A stretch of DNA of 48,337 nucleotides from Kribbella antibiotica. GTDB taxonomy: Bacteria; Actinomycetota; Actinomycetes; Propionibacteriales; Kribbellaceae. The notes under the pieces are model-generated. The model did no database searches. It was not told where the DNA came from and saw nothing but the letters and a program-made list of their open reading frames with translations. The stretch is taken from assembly GCF_004349055.1 (NCBI RefSeq), contig NZ_SMKX01000057.1:1-48337 (forward strand), written 5' to 3'. Below are positions 15,834 through 24,726 of this stretch, in pieces (the first letter of the stretch is position 1; the number at the start of each line of letters is the position of its first letter). Both the position numbers and the translations under genes were made by a program.

Positions 15834-17741
15834 GTGCATATCGCGATCGAGATCGTTGCCCTCGTCGCCGTGGTGGCGGGCGGGGCCGCGCTGGCTCGGC
15901 GGATCGGGTTGTCGGCTCCCCTGCTGCTTGTAGTGATCGGCGTCGCCGCGTCCTATCTGCCGTTCGTCCCCCGCGTCGAACTGGAACCCGAAGTCGTCCT
16001 GGTCGGGTTCCTGCCCCCGCTGCTGTACTCCGCGGCGATCAAGACCAGCCTGGTCGACTTCACCAAGCACCGGCGATCGATCGGCCTGCTGTCGGTCGGC
16101 CTGGTCGCGTTCACTGCGGTCGGGGTCGGCCTGGTCACCTGGTGGCTGCTCAACCTGGTCGCCGGGTCCCAGGGCTACGAACCGCTCCCCCTGTGGGCCG
16201 CGTTCGCGATCGGCGCCGTCATCGCGCCCCCGGACGCGGTCGCCGCGACGGCGATCGCGAAGAAGGTGGGACTCCCCCGGCGGGTCGTCACGATCCTCGA
16301 GGGCGAGAGCCTCGTCAACGACGCGACCGCCCTGGTCATTCTCCGTACGGCGATCGGCGCGGCGCTCGTCGTACCGACCGTGCTCCATGTCGGCCTCGAC
16401 TTCCTTCGCGCGGCCGGTGGCGGGATCGTGGTCGGCCTGGTCGTGGCGATCGTGCTGGCCAAGATCCGCAAGCGGTTCACCGACCCGGTGCTCGACACCA
16501 CACTCAGTTTGACCGCGCCGTTCATCGCGTACGTCGCGGCCGAGAACCACACGATCCACGCGTCCGGCGTACTGGCCGTGGTCGTCTGCGGCCTGATCCT
16601 CGGCCACAAGGCCCCGATCATCCAGTCGGCGAAGTCGCGGATCTCGGAGCGGACCAACTGGCGCACCTTCCAGTTCCTGCTGGAGAACACTGTCTTCCTG
16701 CTGATCGGTCTGCAGACCCGGTGGATCCTCGACGACCTCGCCGAGAGCCCGCTCCCGGGCTGGCTGATTGCTCTCACGACGGTCGCGGTCTTCCTGGCCA
16801 CCATCCTGCTCCGCCCGATCTGGGTCATCCCGACGACCTACCTGTCGCGTCGCATCCTCGGCCGGTCCCGCCCCGGCCCGGTCTCCTTCGGCGCCTTGGT
16901 CGTCGTCTGCTGGGCCGGAATGCGCGGCGTGGTCACGCTGGCCGCCGTCTTCACCCTGCCCGAGGACACACCCCACCGCGAGGTGCTGGTCTTCATCGCG
17001 CTCGCAGTCACCGGTGGCACGCTCCTGCTCAACGGCTCCACACTCCCCTGGCTGGTACGGCGTCTGCAGCTGCCAGGACCGGACCCCGCAGAGGACGCGC
17101 TGCAGGAGGCCGCCGTACTGCAGGGTGCGCATCGGGCCGCGATCGAGAAGCTGGATGAGCTCGCCACGCCTAACGACCCCGAGGCCGTGCTTGCGCTTTT
17201 GCGTCAGCGCGGCGAGTCCCGCGCGCTGGCTGCATGGGAGCGGTTGGGGCGTCCGGAGTCGGAGTACGAGACGCCGAGTGAGGCCTATCGACGACTGCGG
17301 ATGGCCATGCTGAACGCCGAGCGCTCGCACATCCTCAAGGTTCGCGATGCCGGTCTGGTTGCCGATGAGGTCCTTCAGCGGGCCCAGTCGGTGCTCGACA
17401 TCGAGGAATCGATCCTGGACCGCGAGGACGACGACGATGTCGGCGGCCAGTCCGATGACCTCCGTCCGCCGGCCTCGGCGGGTGGCGGCTGCGATCACCT
17501 CGTCCAGGCCCCGTCCGTAGTGGCGCCGAACACGCCCGACGGCTGCGAGGAGTGCCTGGCCGAAGGCGGCAGCTGGGTGCACCTGCGGCTCTGCCTGGGC
17601 TGCGGCCACGTCGGGTGCTGCGACTCGTCGGAGGCCAAGCACGCGAGCAAGCACTACGACGAGACCAAGCACCCCGTGATGCGGAGCTTCGAGCCGGGCG
17701 AGAACTGGCGCTGGTGCTTCCAGGACGAGGTGCTCGGCTGA
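15834..17741 (+). CDS. CPA1 Na+/H+ antiporter with a C-terminal UBP-type zinc finger
   Basis: A 635-residue membrane protein starting at GTG. Residues 1-410 contain about 12 hydrophobic segments of the CPA1 exchanger family. The transport core motif EGESLVNDATALVI is at about 154-167, and PPDAVAATAIA lies in the preceding helix. It should exchange Na+ (or K+) for protons across the cell membrane. Residues about 430-540 are a charged helical cytoplasmic linker. Residues about 551-635 form a UBP-type zinc finger: CDHL, then CEECL, LCLGCGHVGCCD and the His-containing HASKHYDETKHPV. In eukaryotes this finger binds the ubiquitin C-terminus; its bacterial role is unknown. The stop overlaps the start of the HIT gene (TGATG). 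Confidence 0.92.
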   Translation: MHIAIEIVALVAVVAGGAALARRIGLSAPLLLVVIGVAASYLPFVPRVELEPEVVLVGFLPPLLYSAAIKTSLVDFTKHRRSIGLLSVGLVAFTAVGVGLVTWWLLNLVAGSQGYEPLPLWAAFAIGAVIAPPDAVAATAIAKKVGLPRRVVTILEGESLVNDATALVILRTAIGAALVVPTVLHVGLDFLRAAGGGIVVGLVVAIVLAKIRKRFTDPVLDTTLSLTAPFIAYVAAENHTIHASGVLAVVVCGLILGHKAPIIQSAKSRISERTNWRTFQFLLENTVFLLIGLQTRWILDDLAESPLPGWLIALTTVAVFLATILLRPIWVIPTTYLSRRILGRSRPGPVSFGALVVVCWAGMRGVVTLAAVFTLPEDTPHREVLVFIALAVTGGTLLLNGSTLPWLVRRLQLPGPDPAEDALQEAAVLQGAHRAAIEKLDELATPNDPEAVLALLRQRGESRALAAWERLGRPESEYETPSEAYRRLRMAMLNAERSHILKVRDAGLVADEVLQRAQSVLDIEESILDREDDDDVGGQSDDLRPPASAGGGCDHLVQAPSVVAPNTPDGCEECLAEGGSWVHLRLCLGCGHVGCCDSSEAKHASKHYDETKHPVMRSFEPGENWRWCFQDEVLG

Positions 17742-18151
17742 TGGCGGACTGTCTGTTCTGCGCCATCATCGCCGGTACGACGCCTGCGCACATCGTCCTG
17801 GAGACGCCGGAGGTGGTCGGCTTCCTCGACATCCGCCCGGTGTTCAAGGGGCACACGCTGATCGTGCCGCGCGAGCACGTGCCGACCATGGTCGAGCTGT
17901 CCGATGAGCTGACGGTCCCACTCTTCGGTACGGCGCGCTCGGTCGCAGCAGCCGTCCGTACGGCGTATGACGCGCAGGGCTCGTTCGTTGCCGTCAACAA
18001 CGTGGTGTCGCAGTCCGTCCCCCACCTCCACGTGCATGTCGTGCCGCGGACGAAGGGGGACGGACTACGCGGATTCTTCTGGCCGCGCACGAAGTACGCC
18101 GACGACGCGGAGGCCGCCGAGTACGCCGCCAAGCTGCGAGCTGTGCTCTAG
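17741..18151 (+). CDS. HIT family hydrolase
   Basis: A 136-residue cytoplasmic protein. It shows the histidine triad SVPHLHVHVVPRT near residue 90 and the family's front part LFCAIIAGTTPAHIVLE and FLDIRPVFKGHTLIVP. Members hydrolyse nucleoside phosphoramidates or dinucleoside polyphosphates through the second His of the triad. The ATG overlaps the stop of the antiporter by one base (TGATG), so translation is coupled. At the other end its TAG shares CTAG with the TAG of phoD on the opposite strand. Confidence 0.93.
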   Translation: MADCLFCAIIAGTTPAHIVLETPEVVGFLDIRPVFKGHTLIVPREHVPTMVELSDELTVPLFGTARSVAAAVRTAYDAQGSFVAVNNVVSQSVPHLHVHVVPRTKGDGLRGFFWPRTKYADDAEAAEYAAKLRAVL

Positions 18152-19773
18152 GGGCGAACTGTCTCCCAGGCGACTGTGTCGTCGACCGAGAACGCACGGG
18201 CGGCTGGCGCCGGCGGGGTCTCGCCGGTCAGGTGCAGACCGGGCTTGCGGTCCTCGATCGTGAACTGGGCGCGCGTGAACGCCTCCGCGTCGTGGTCACG
18301 GACCGTCCGCAGGGTGCGGAAGTCGGCGACCATCGACTCACGGGTGATCGTCGTGTTCACGTAGCCCCGAAGGTTGTTCTGGAACCGCAGGTGCGGATTC
18401 CACTTCAGCCACGGGTGCGCCGTCGTACCGGAATCGCTGCCGTCACCGCCGGTCGTGATCGACGAGCACACCAGCTCCGATCCGACCGCCGGTGCAGACG
18501 GGTCGTCGTAGTTGAGCTTCAGATCCGACGCCCAGTGCGCGTGGACGTCGCCAGTCAGTACGACGGCATTGCGCACCCGCGCGTCCACCCAGCCGCGGGT
18601 GATCCGGTCGCGGGAGGCGACGTACCCGTCCCAGGAGTCCATCGAGGTCACCTTCAGCGGGCCCGCGTTGTTGTCGCGCTGCGCGAAGAACACCTGCTGC
18701 CCGAGGATGTCCCAGCGCGCCTCGGACCGGCGGAAGCCGTCGATCAGCCACTTCTCCTGCCGCTCCCCCGTGATCGACCGCTTCGGGTCGACCGCCGCCG
18801 GGCAGTCCTTGTAGCCGTCGCCGCAGCCCTGGTCGTCGCGGTACTGCCGGGTGTCGAGCATGTGGAACGTTGCCAGCTCACCCCACTTCACCCGCCGGTA
18901 CAGCTGCATGTCGATCCCGCGCGGCTTCGACGACGCTCTCAGCGGCATGTTCTCGTAGTACGCCTGGAAGGCCGCTGCCCGCCGTTCGAGGAACCCTTCC
19001 TCCGGCTTCTCCGGTGTCTCGTCGGCCCAGTTGTTGTCGAGTTCGTGGTCGTCCCAGACGACCAGCCACGGCGCTACCGCGTGCGCGGCCTGCAGGTCCG
19101 GGTCCGCCTTGTACTGCGCGTGCCGCTGCCGGTACGACGCCAGGTCCGTCGTCTCGGGTCCGTCGTGATCACGCACGTTGCCGCCGGGCGCGACGTACGT
19201 GTTCTTCGTGTACTCGTACTGGTAGTCGCCCAGGTGCAGCACCAGATCCGGCCGGTCCTCGGCCAGCCGCCGGTACGCCGTGAAGTAGCCGTGCTCGAAC
19301 TGCGAACAGGACACGAACGCCATGGCGAGCTCACGCGGCGTGGTCCCGCGGGCCGGCGCGGTCAGCGTGCGGCCTGCGGGCGTGAGGTGACCCTCGCTAC
19401 GGAACCGGTAGTAGTACTCGCGCCCCGGGTGCAGCCCGGAGACGGTGACGTGGACGGCGTGCGCATGCTCTGGTCGCGCCACCGCGACACCGGCCCGCAC
19501 GACGTGGTGGAAGCGCTGGTCGGTGGCTACCTGCCACTGCACGGCGTACGCGCGGTTTGGCATCCCGCCGAGACCATCGGGTGCGGTCGGATCGACGGCG
19601 AGGCGGGTCCAGAGCACAAACCCGTCCGGCCACGGGTCGCCGCTGGCGATCCCGAGGGTGAACGGGTTTTGCCGGACCGGCGTCGCCGCCGCAGTGGCCG
19701 GAGTTGTGAGGCCGGCGACCACCGCGCTGGACGCCAGACCGGCTATCAGGACTGATCTTCGCGAAGTCTCCAT
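18148..19773 (-). CDS. phoD: Tat-exported PhoD-family alkaline phosphatase/phosphodiesterase
   Basis: A 541-residue enzyme. The chosen ATG gives a twin-arginine signal (SRRSVLIAGLASSAVVAG); longer in-frame starts lie upstream but add a sequence without signal character. The PhoD N-terminal domain appears as FTLGIASGDPWPDGFVLWTR. Metal and active-site motifs are FVSCSQFE, VLHLGDYQYEY, VVWDDHELDNNW and VVLTGDVHAHW. The family releases phosphate from phosphomonoesters and diesters outside the cell, using Fe/Ca centres. A perfect 8-bp inverted repeat lies just before the start. The gene ends in the CTAG shared with the HIT gene. Confidence 0.93.
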   Translation of the reverse strand: METSRRSVLIAGLASSAVVAGLTTPATAAATPVRQNPFTLGIASGDPWPDGFVLWTRLAVDPTAPDGLGGMPNRAYAVQWQVATDQRFHHVVRAGVAVARPEHAHAVHVTVSGLHPGREYYYRFRSEGHLTPAGRTLTAPARGTTPRELAMAFVSCSQFEHGYFTAYRRLAEDRPDLVLHLGDYQYEYTKNTYVAPGGNVRDHDGPETTDLASYRQRHAQYKADPDLQAAHAVAPWLVVWDDHELDNNWADETPEKPEEGFLERRAAAFQAYYENMPLRASSKPRGIDMQLYRRVKWGELATFHMLDTRQYRDDQGCGDGYKDCPAAVDPKRSITGERQEKWLIDGFRRSEARWDILGQQVFFAQRDNNAGPLKVTSMDSWDGYVASRDRITRGWVDARVRNAVVLTGDVHAHWASDLKLNYDDPSAPAVGSELVCSSITTGGDGSDSGTTAHPWLKWNPHLRFQNNLRGYVNTTITRESMVADFRTLRTVRDHDAEAFTRAQFTIEDRKPGLHLTGETPPAPAARAFSVDDTVAWETVRP

Positions 19774-19783
19774 GCGCCGAACG

Positions 19784-19800
19784 CTTCCCACCGTGGGAAG
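19784..19800 (-). promoter_or_regulatory. Perfect palindrome in the phoD leader
   Basis: CTTCCCAC, one central base, GTGGGAAG: an 8-bp perfect inverted repeat ending 10 nt before the phoD start. One arm supplies the only Shine-Dalgarno-like sequence (GGGAAG, minus strand). It may be an operator or an RNA hairpin that covers the ribosome site. It does not resemble the direct repeats of a PHO box. Confidence 0.5.
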
Positions 19801-19870
19801 CCTGCGGTTGGACAGGACTTTAAGACTGGCTGAAGACGGGCTCCGAGGATGTGGTGCAAAGGGGGTCGTG

Positions 19871-20217
19871 ATGCGGTGGATGCTGCTTGCTACAGGACTG
19901 GTACTGGTTACGTCCTGTACGACGGGGACAGGCAGCCCACCGTCATCGGCGCCCTCGGAGCTGCGCGTGATCGTCACCCTGGCCGGTGCCTTCCGGCCTG
20001 AGGGTGATCTGGGGGATCAGGCGCGCGCCGCACAGCGCAAGGCGATCAGTACGGCGCAGGACGCCGTACTGGCGGAGGTTCCGCACGCCCGGGTGATCCG
20101 GCGCTACGACGCCGTCCCGCAGTTGGCCCTGGGGTCGACGCGGCCGGTCTCGAGCGGCTGCGGCAGTCACCGCGGGTCGCCGCTGTGCAGGAGGACACCG
20201 CCCAGCAGTCCGGCTGA
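19871..20217 (+). pseudogene. Stand-alone I9-propeptide-like lipoprotein with one frameshift
   Basis: The frame begins with MRWMLLATGLVLVTSC, a lipoprotein signal with lipobox VTSC. The following ELRVIVTLAG and long helix up to VIRRYDAVPQLAL resemble the inhibitor I9 propeptide of subtilases. After the GGGG run at 20131-20134 the homology continues in the next frame as VDAAGLERLRQ then SPRVAAVQEDTAQQ, which is the I9 ending, and stops at TGA 20215-20217. Total length is 347 bases, one short of a multiple of three, so one G is missing. Restored, it would be about 115 residues. It sits 29 nt before the subtilase gene, which carries a similar propeptide. A membrane-held protease inhibitor or folding helper is the likely role. 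Confidence 0.7.
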
Positions 20218-20246
20218 GGCGTCACCACATCCATGGGGGAATCACG

Positions 20247-23141
20247 ATGCATGTCCGAAGACTGTTCGTTGCCCTGGCCTTGGCCGGGTTGGCAGCGGGC
20301 ATCACGCAAGTGCCGGCTCACGCGGAGTCAGGCGAGACGACTCGCGTGATCGTGCAGGTCGATCACATCAGCGACAAGCAGCAGGTGCTCGACAATATCG
20401 ATCAGGGCAACGCCGAGCAGAACCGCACGTACCGGTCGTTCCCGTTGCTCGCGCTCGATGCCGACAAGGCAGCGCTGGCCGAGCTCGCGGCCGATCCGAA
20501 CGTGGTCTCGATCCAGCCCGACAAGGTCGGTTCGCCGTCGCTGGCCGAGAGCATCCCGTTCATCCACGCCGACCGCGTTCAGCAGCTCGGCTTCACCGGC
20601 GCCGGTCAGACGGTCGCGATCCTGGACACCGGGATCGACCGCGACCACCCGTTCTTCGGCAGCCGGATCGTCTCCGAGGCCTGCTACTCCAGCACCGACG
20701 GCAGCGCCAACGAGGTCTCACTGTGCCCGAACGGCACAGCCAGTCAGACCGGCGCCGGATCAGCCGATGCCGAGACTGCCCAGTGCCTCAACGGTACGGC
20801 GAACATCTGCCGCCACGGCACGCATGTCGCCGGGATCGCAGCCGGTGCCGGAACCGGCGTGACCGGTGCCCCTGGCAACGGGGTCGCACCGGGCGCGAAC
20901 ATCATCGCGATCCAGATCTACCACCGCAGCAACGTCGGCTGTGACGGCAATGCACCCTGCGCACAGTTCTACTACTCGGACTTCATCGCGGGCATGCAGC
21001 GCATCTACGACCTCCGCAACGACTTCACGATCGCCTCGGCGAACCTCAGCGGCGGTGACGACAGCAATCACACCACGACCTGTGACGGCAGCTCGACGAA
21101 GGCCTCGATCGACCTGCTGCTCTCGGCCGGGATCACCACCACCATCTCCGCCGGCAACGAGTCGCACCCGAACGGCGTCGGTGAACCGGGATGCGTGTCC
21201 ACCGCCGTCACAGTCGGCGCGATCGATGCCGATGCCAGTGGCAACGAAGTCGACAGCCCCGCCAGCTACTCGAACCGTGGTCCGCTGCTCGACGTCTTCG
21301 CACCCGGTACGTCGATCCGCGCCTCGGTCCCGGATGACGCCTGGGCGAATCTCAGCGGCACGTCGATGGCGGCTCCGCATGTCGCCGGGGCGATCGCTGG
21401 TCTGCGGCACGCGTATCCCAACGCGACTGCGGCGACGCTGCTCGGCTATCTGCGGGACACGGGCGTCGACATCACCTACGCGACCAGCCCGACCACGAAC
21501 GCAACCACGCCGCGGATCGACCTGCTCGCGGCGCTGCAGCAGGGCAACAACCCGCCGACCATCGGCGCCGACAACGGGACGGTGACGGTCAACGAGGGCA
21601 CGACTGCGAACAACGCAGGTGGCTTCAGCGATCCCGAGGGCAAGACCGTGGCGCTGACCGCTTCCAGCGGCAACGTGACCAACGTCGGCGGGGGTCGGTG
21701 GGCTTGGAGTTCGACGACGAGTGATGGCCCGACGCAGAGTCGCGACGTGACGATCACTGCGACCGACGACAAGGGTGAGACGGCGACGACGACGTTCCAT
21801 CTGACCGTCAACAACGTTGCCCCGAGCATCGGTATCGCTCCGGGACAGCCGGGCACGGTTGCCGAGGGCACGTCGTACGGGGTGCAGGCGACGTACACGG
21901 ATCCGGGCTCGCTCGATACGCACTCGGCCAAGATCGAGTGGGGCGATGGAACGACGACCACCCCGGCGGCAGCCGCGGGTCAGGTCAACGGTAGCCATGT
22001 GTATGCGGACAACGGCAACTACACCGTCAAGGTCACCGTGACCGACGATGACGGTGGCACCAGCTCGGCGTCGTTCCCAGTTGCCGTCAGCAACGTGGCG
22101 CCGGCCGTGACGATCGACCCGGCGCAGGTGAAGACCATCACCGAGGGCTCGACCCTCAACGCGAAGGCGTCGTTCGTCGATCCAGGCTCGGCCGACACGC
22201 ACACGGCGAGCATCGACTGGGGTTTCGGCGCTCCGACGACTGGTTCATTGCTGATGACAACCGTCACCGGAAGCCGCGCATACGGCGACAACGGCTCGTT
22301 CACCGTTGGGGTGAAGGTGACCGACGACGACGGTGGCACCGGTACGGCGACCTTCCCGGTGACCGTGACCAACGTGGCACCGACCGCGGTGATCGACGAA
22401 TCCGGCGCGACGGTGGTGAACGGCGTACCGACGTTCATCGCGCACAGTGGGCAGCCGGTCAGCTTCAAGGGCCGGTCGACCGATCCAGGCAGTGACGACC
22501 TGGCCTTGAGCTGGAGCTTCGGCGCGACGACCAACTACCTGGTCAACCCGCCGGGGACCGACCCGGCGAGCAGCCCGAGTCTGCAGCCGCGCGATGTGAC
22601 GGATGCGAAGCCGCACACGTTCGGATCGGCGTGCAACTACGACGTGGGCTTCACTGCGCGGGACGACGACGGTGGTTCGAGTGCGGACTCGGCCAAGGTC
22701 GTTGTGCAGGGCAACGCGCATCTGACCAGGATCGCGCCGCTGTGGTTCCTGCAGACCCGTGCCGGGCTGCGGATCCCGCCGGTCGATCTGCCGGTCAGCA
22801 CGGTCAACTGCTACCTGCAGGTGGCGCAGCACATGAGCCCGGTCTTGTCCGAGGCGCGTGACGTCTCGACGATGGCCAAGGCGAACGCCGTACTCAACAT
22901 CCAGCTGCTGAACCCGAAGGCCGAGTTCGACCGGCAGGCGCTCACCGCCTGGCTGAACTTCGCCGACGGTTCGTTCGACCTCGGCAGCCGGGTCGACACC
23001 AACCTGGACCTGCGGCTGGACAGCACGTTCGGCGCCGTCATGGCCCAGGCCGAGGCGATCCGCCTCAACCCGGCGTCGACCAGCAACCAGATCCGGCAGC
23101 AGACCCTGCTGCTGGAGAAGCTCAACACGCTGGGCTTCTAG
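20247..23141 (+). CDS. Secreted S8 subtilisin-like protease with PKD domains
   Basis: A 964-residue exported protease. Residues 1-27 are a signal peptide. About 32-100 is an I9 propeptide (TTRVIVQVDHI to NVVSIQPDK). The catalytic domain shows Asp127 in VAILDTGIDRDHP, His190 in RHGTHVAGIA and Ser373 in LSGTSMAAPHVAG. A cadherin- or Ig-like region (about 434-520) is followed by PKD-like domains at about 525-613, 614-706 and 707-820, each opening with a NVAPxxxID-like stretch. Residues 822-964 are a separate C-terminal domain of unknown role. GGGGGA is 6 nt before the ATG. Its stop shares CTAG with the stop of the next, convergent gene. Confidence 0.95.
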   Translation: MHVRRLFVALALAGLAAGITQVPAHAESGETTRVIVQVDHISDKQQVLDNIDQGNAEQNRTYRSFPLLALDADKAALAELAADPNVVSIQPDKVGSPSLAESIPFIHADRVQQLGFTGAGQTVAILDTGIDRDHPFFGSRIVSEACYSSTDGSANEVSLCPNGTASQTGAGSADAETAQCLNGTANICRHGTHVAGIAAGAGTGVTGAPGNGVAPGANIIAIQIYHRSNVGCDGNAPCAQFYYSDFIAGMQRIYDLRNDFTIASANLSGGDDSNHTTTCDGSSTKASIDLLLSAGITTTISAGNESHPNGVGEPGCVSTAVTVGAIDADASGNEVDSPASYSNRGPLLDVFAPGTSIRASVPDDAWANLSGTSMAAPHVAGAIAGLRHAYPNATAATLLGYLRDTGVDITYATSPTTNATTPRIDLLAALQQGNNPPTIGADNGTVTVNEGTTANNAGGFSDPEGKTVALTASSGNVTNVGGGRWAWSSTTSDGPTQSRDVTITATDDKGETATTTFHLTVNNVAPSIGIAPGQPGTVAEGTSYGVQATYTDPGSLDTHSAKIEWGDGTTTTPAAAAGQVNGSHVYADNGNYTVKVTVTDDDGGTSSASFPVAVSNVAPAVTIDPAQVKTITEGSTLNAKASFVDPGSADTHTASIDWGFGAPTTGSLLMTTVTGSRAYGDNGSFTVGVKVTDDDGGTGTATFPVTVTNVAPTAVIDESGATVVNGVPTFIAHSGQPVSFKGRSTDPGSDDLALSWSFGATTNYLVNPPGTDPASSPSLQPRDVTDAKPHTFGSACNYDVGFTARDDDGGSSADSAKVVVQGNAHLTRIAPLWFLQTRAGLRIPPVDLPVSTVNCYLQVAQHMSPVLSEARDVSTMAKANAVLNIQLLNPKAEFDRQALTAWLNFADGSFDLGSRVDTNLDLRLDSTFGAVMAQAEAIRLNPASTSNQIRQQTLLLEKLNTLGF

Positions 23142-23584
23142 CGGTCGAGCCGGTCCAAGGCGCGCTCGGCCGCGGCGCGGACCCGGGGTACCTCGTCGTC
23201 TACCAAGGCGACGAGGTACTCCACCAGGTCGCTCAGTTCGTGTTTGGCGATGACTCGGGCGACGTGTTCGCGGACGCGCCAGGCCGGGTCATCGGCGGCC
23301 GCGGCCAGCGCCTCGGCCGCGTCGTCGCGCCAGGCGTAGAGAAGAACTCGGGCGGCCCAGACGCGGATCCAGTAGTAGTTCACCGGATCGACGGGTGCTG
23401 CCCAGCCACCGGGGTTCGCAGAGCCGGTGAGTGCGACCAGCTTCGGCAGGTCCGCGCCGTACGCGTCCTCCCCCGGTATCTCGCCGGTAAGGAACGCGAC
23501 TGCCCAGTCGACAACCGTGTCCTCGCCGTGCGCGGCGCAAGCGGCCGCCACTACCTCCCGCGGATGCGCCCGGACTGTCGCCAT
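23138..23584 (-). CDS. HEAT-repeat protein
   Basis: A 148-residue cytoplasmic protein. The second half holds two HEAT-like repeats, DDPAWRVREHVARVIAKHEL and DDEVPRVRAAAERALDRL, which form helical pairs for protein binding. No catalytic motif is seen. It lies 12 nt downstream of the kinase-like gene at 23597 and may be transcribed with it. The partner is unknown. Confidence 0.85.
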   Translation of the reverse strand: MATVRAHPREVVAAACAAHGEDTVVDWAVAFLTGEIPGEDAYGADLPKLVALTGSANPGGWAAPVDPVNYYWIRVWAARVLLYAWRDDAAEALAAAADDPAWRVREHVARVIAKHELSDLVEYLVALVDDEVPRVRAAAERALDRLDR

Positions 23585-23596
23585 GGGCTCAGTAAA

Positions 23597-24628
23597 TCAG
23601 GCCAACAGCCGGGCCCAGTCGTCCAGTTCCCGCAGGATTCGCGGCAGGTGCTCGGCGGAGTCAAAGAGCGAACGGGTGCAGAACGCGACCTGCTCCGCGC
23701 TTTCATCGCGGTGCCCCAGGGCCACCCACAAACACCAGGCGGTGAAGCTGAGATGCCCGATGAGCAGGCCCCCGAACGCGGTCGCGTCGGCGGGGCCGGC
23801 CGGGCCCCCGGCGTCGCGGTAGGACCCGATCAGGGCGCGGATGATCCGGGGGTCACCGCCTGCGATGCTCCGCTCGTCGGGGGCGGCCAGGCGGACCGCG
23901 TTGCTCGCCGCGTCCCACCACGCGACGTCGGCGGTCGCCGACTCCCAGTCGATCAGCACCAGTCCGCTCGGAGTGGCGAGAATGTTGGCCGGGGCCGCGT
24001 CCCCGTGAGTCATCGTCAGCGCCGGGCGGTTCCGCAGCGCCTCGGCGACCAGGTCGGCTGAGTCCTCCACCACCCCGAGCACGGCATGGGCGGCGCGGGC
24101 CAGCGCGGGGTCGGCCTTACTTTCAGCCTCGCGCACCCAGCCGCGCCACTCGTCCAACGGGAAGACCGACGACGCATCGGCGTCCTCGTCGACCGCCACG
24201 TCCAGCTGAGCGATCCGGGCCAGCACGCCGCCTAGCCAGGTAGCCAGCTCTTCGTCGGGGACGCGCGCTTCCCGCAGATCGCGGCCCTCGACCCACTCGG
24301 TCACCCGGGCGAGCTCGCCGTCAGAGTCCGGCGGCGCATACCAGAAACCCACACTCGGCTCAGGCGGTTGGACGGGCTGCGCCATCGGGATGCCGGCCGC
24401 TGCGGCCGCGCTCTCCAGCCGGTGCACAGTCCAGGCCTTCCCGCGCTGCCACGTGGAGAGGTCGAGGCGGCCCGCCGAGCCGAGGCGGTCGTGCTTGACG
24501 ACCCAACGCCCGTTCGTCGTCGACACGACTCGGGTGACGGCGGGGCGGTCGCCGTTGGCCAGCGGGCGGTCCTCCAGGACGGACCCGAGTCCGAACGCGT
24601 CGGCGACCTGTACGGCGTTGAGCGGCAT
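23597..24628 (-). CDS. Aminoglycoside phosphotransferase (APH)-like kinase
   Basis: A 343-residue cytoplasmic protein. The kinase marks are WVVKHDRLG (ATP-binding Lys) near residue 45, the catalytic loop LTMTHGDAAPANIL with His208, Asp210 and Asn215, and the metal-binding Asp in VLIDWESATAD. The family phosphorylates aminoglycosides, homoserine, choline or other small molecules; the substrate here is unknown, and resistance should not be assumed. The ATG before PLNAVQVADAFG was chosen: the frame stays open 94 codons further upstream, but that part is Arg-rich, lies opposite the sigma factor gene and is not credible. No clear ribosome site precedes this ATG. Confidence 0.85.
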   Translation of the reverse strand: MPLNAVQVADAFGLGSVLEDRPLANGDRPAVTRVVSTTNGRWVVKHDRLGSAGRLDLSTWQRGKAWTVHRLESAAAAAGIPMAQPVQPPEPSVGFWYAPPDSDGELARVTEWVEGRDLREARVPDEELATWLGGVLARIAQLDVAVDEDADASSVFPLDEWRGWVREAESKADPALARAAHAVLGVVEDSADLVAEALRNRPALTMTHGDAAPANILATPSGLVLIDWESATADVAWWDAASNAVRLAAPDERSIAGGDPRIIRALIGSYRDAGGPAGPADATAFGGLLIGHLSFTAWCLWVALGHRDESAEQVAFCTRSLFDSAEHLPRILRELDDWARLLA

Positions 24629-24726
24629 CCGGGGAGTGTGCCACGCACTGTGCTCGGGGAGCGATGCAATTTCGGCGTGCAGTTTTGACCTGAGACGCCG
24701 CGCATACTGCCGGACATGGACCAGGT

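Noticed and set aside
15825..17672. A 615-codon open frame antisense to the antiporter
   Set aside because: It is rich in Arg, Asp, Gln and Gly without family motifs and lies exactly opposite a clear membrane protein gene; such shadows are normal at high GC.
19801..19977. A longer N-terminus for phoD
   Set aside because: It would place the twin-arginine signal about 70 residues inside the protein and run past the palindrome; the ATG at 19773 gives a normal Tat signal.
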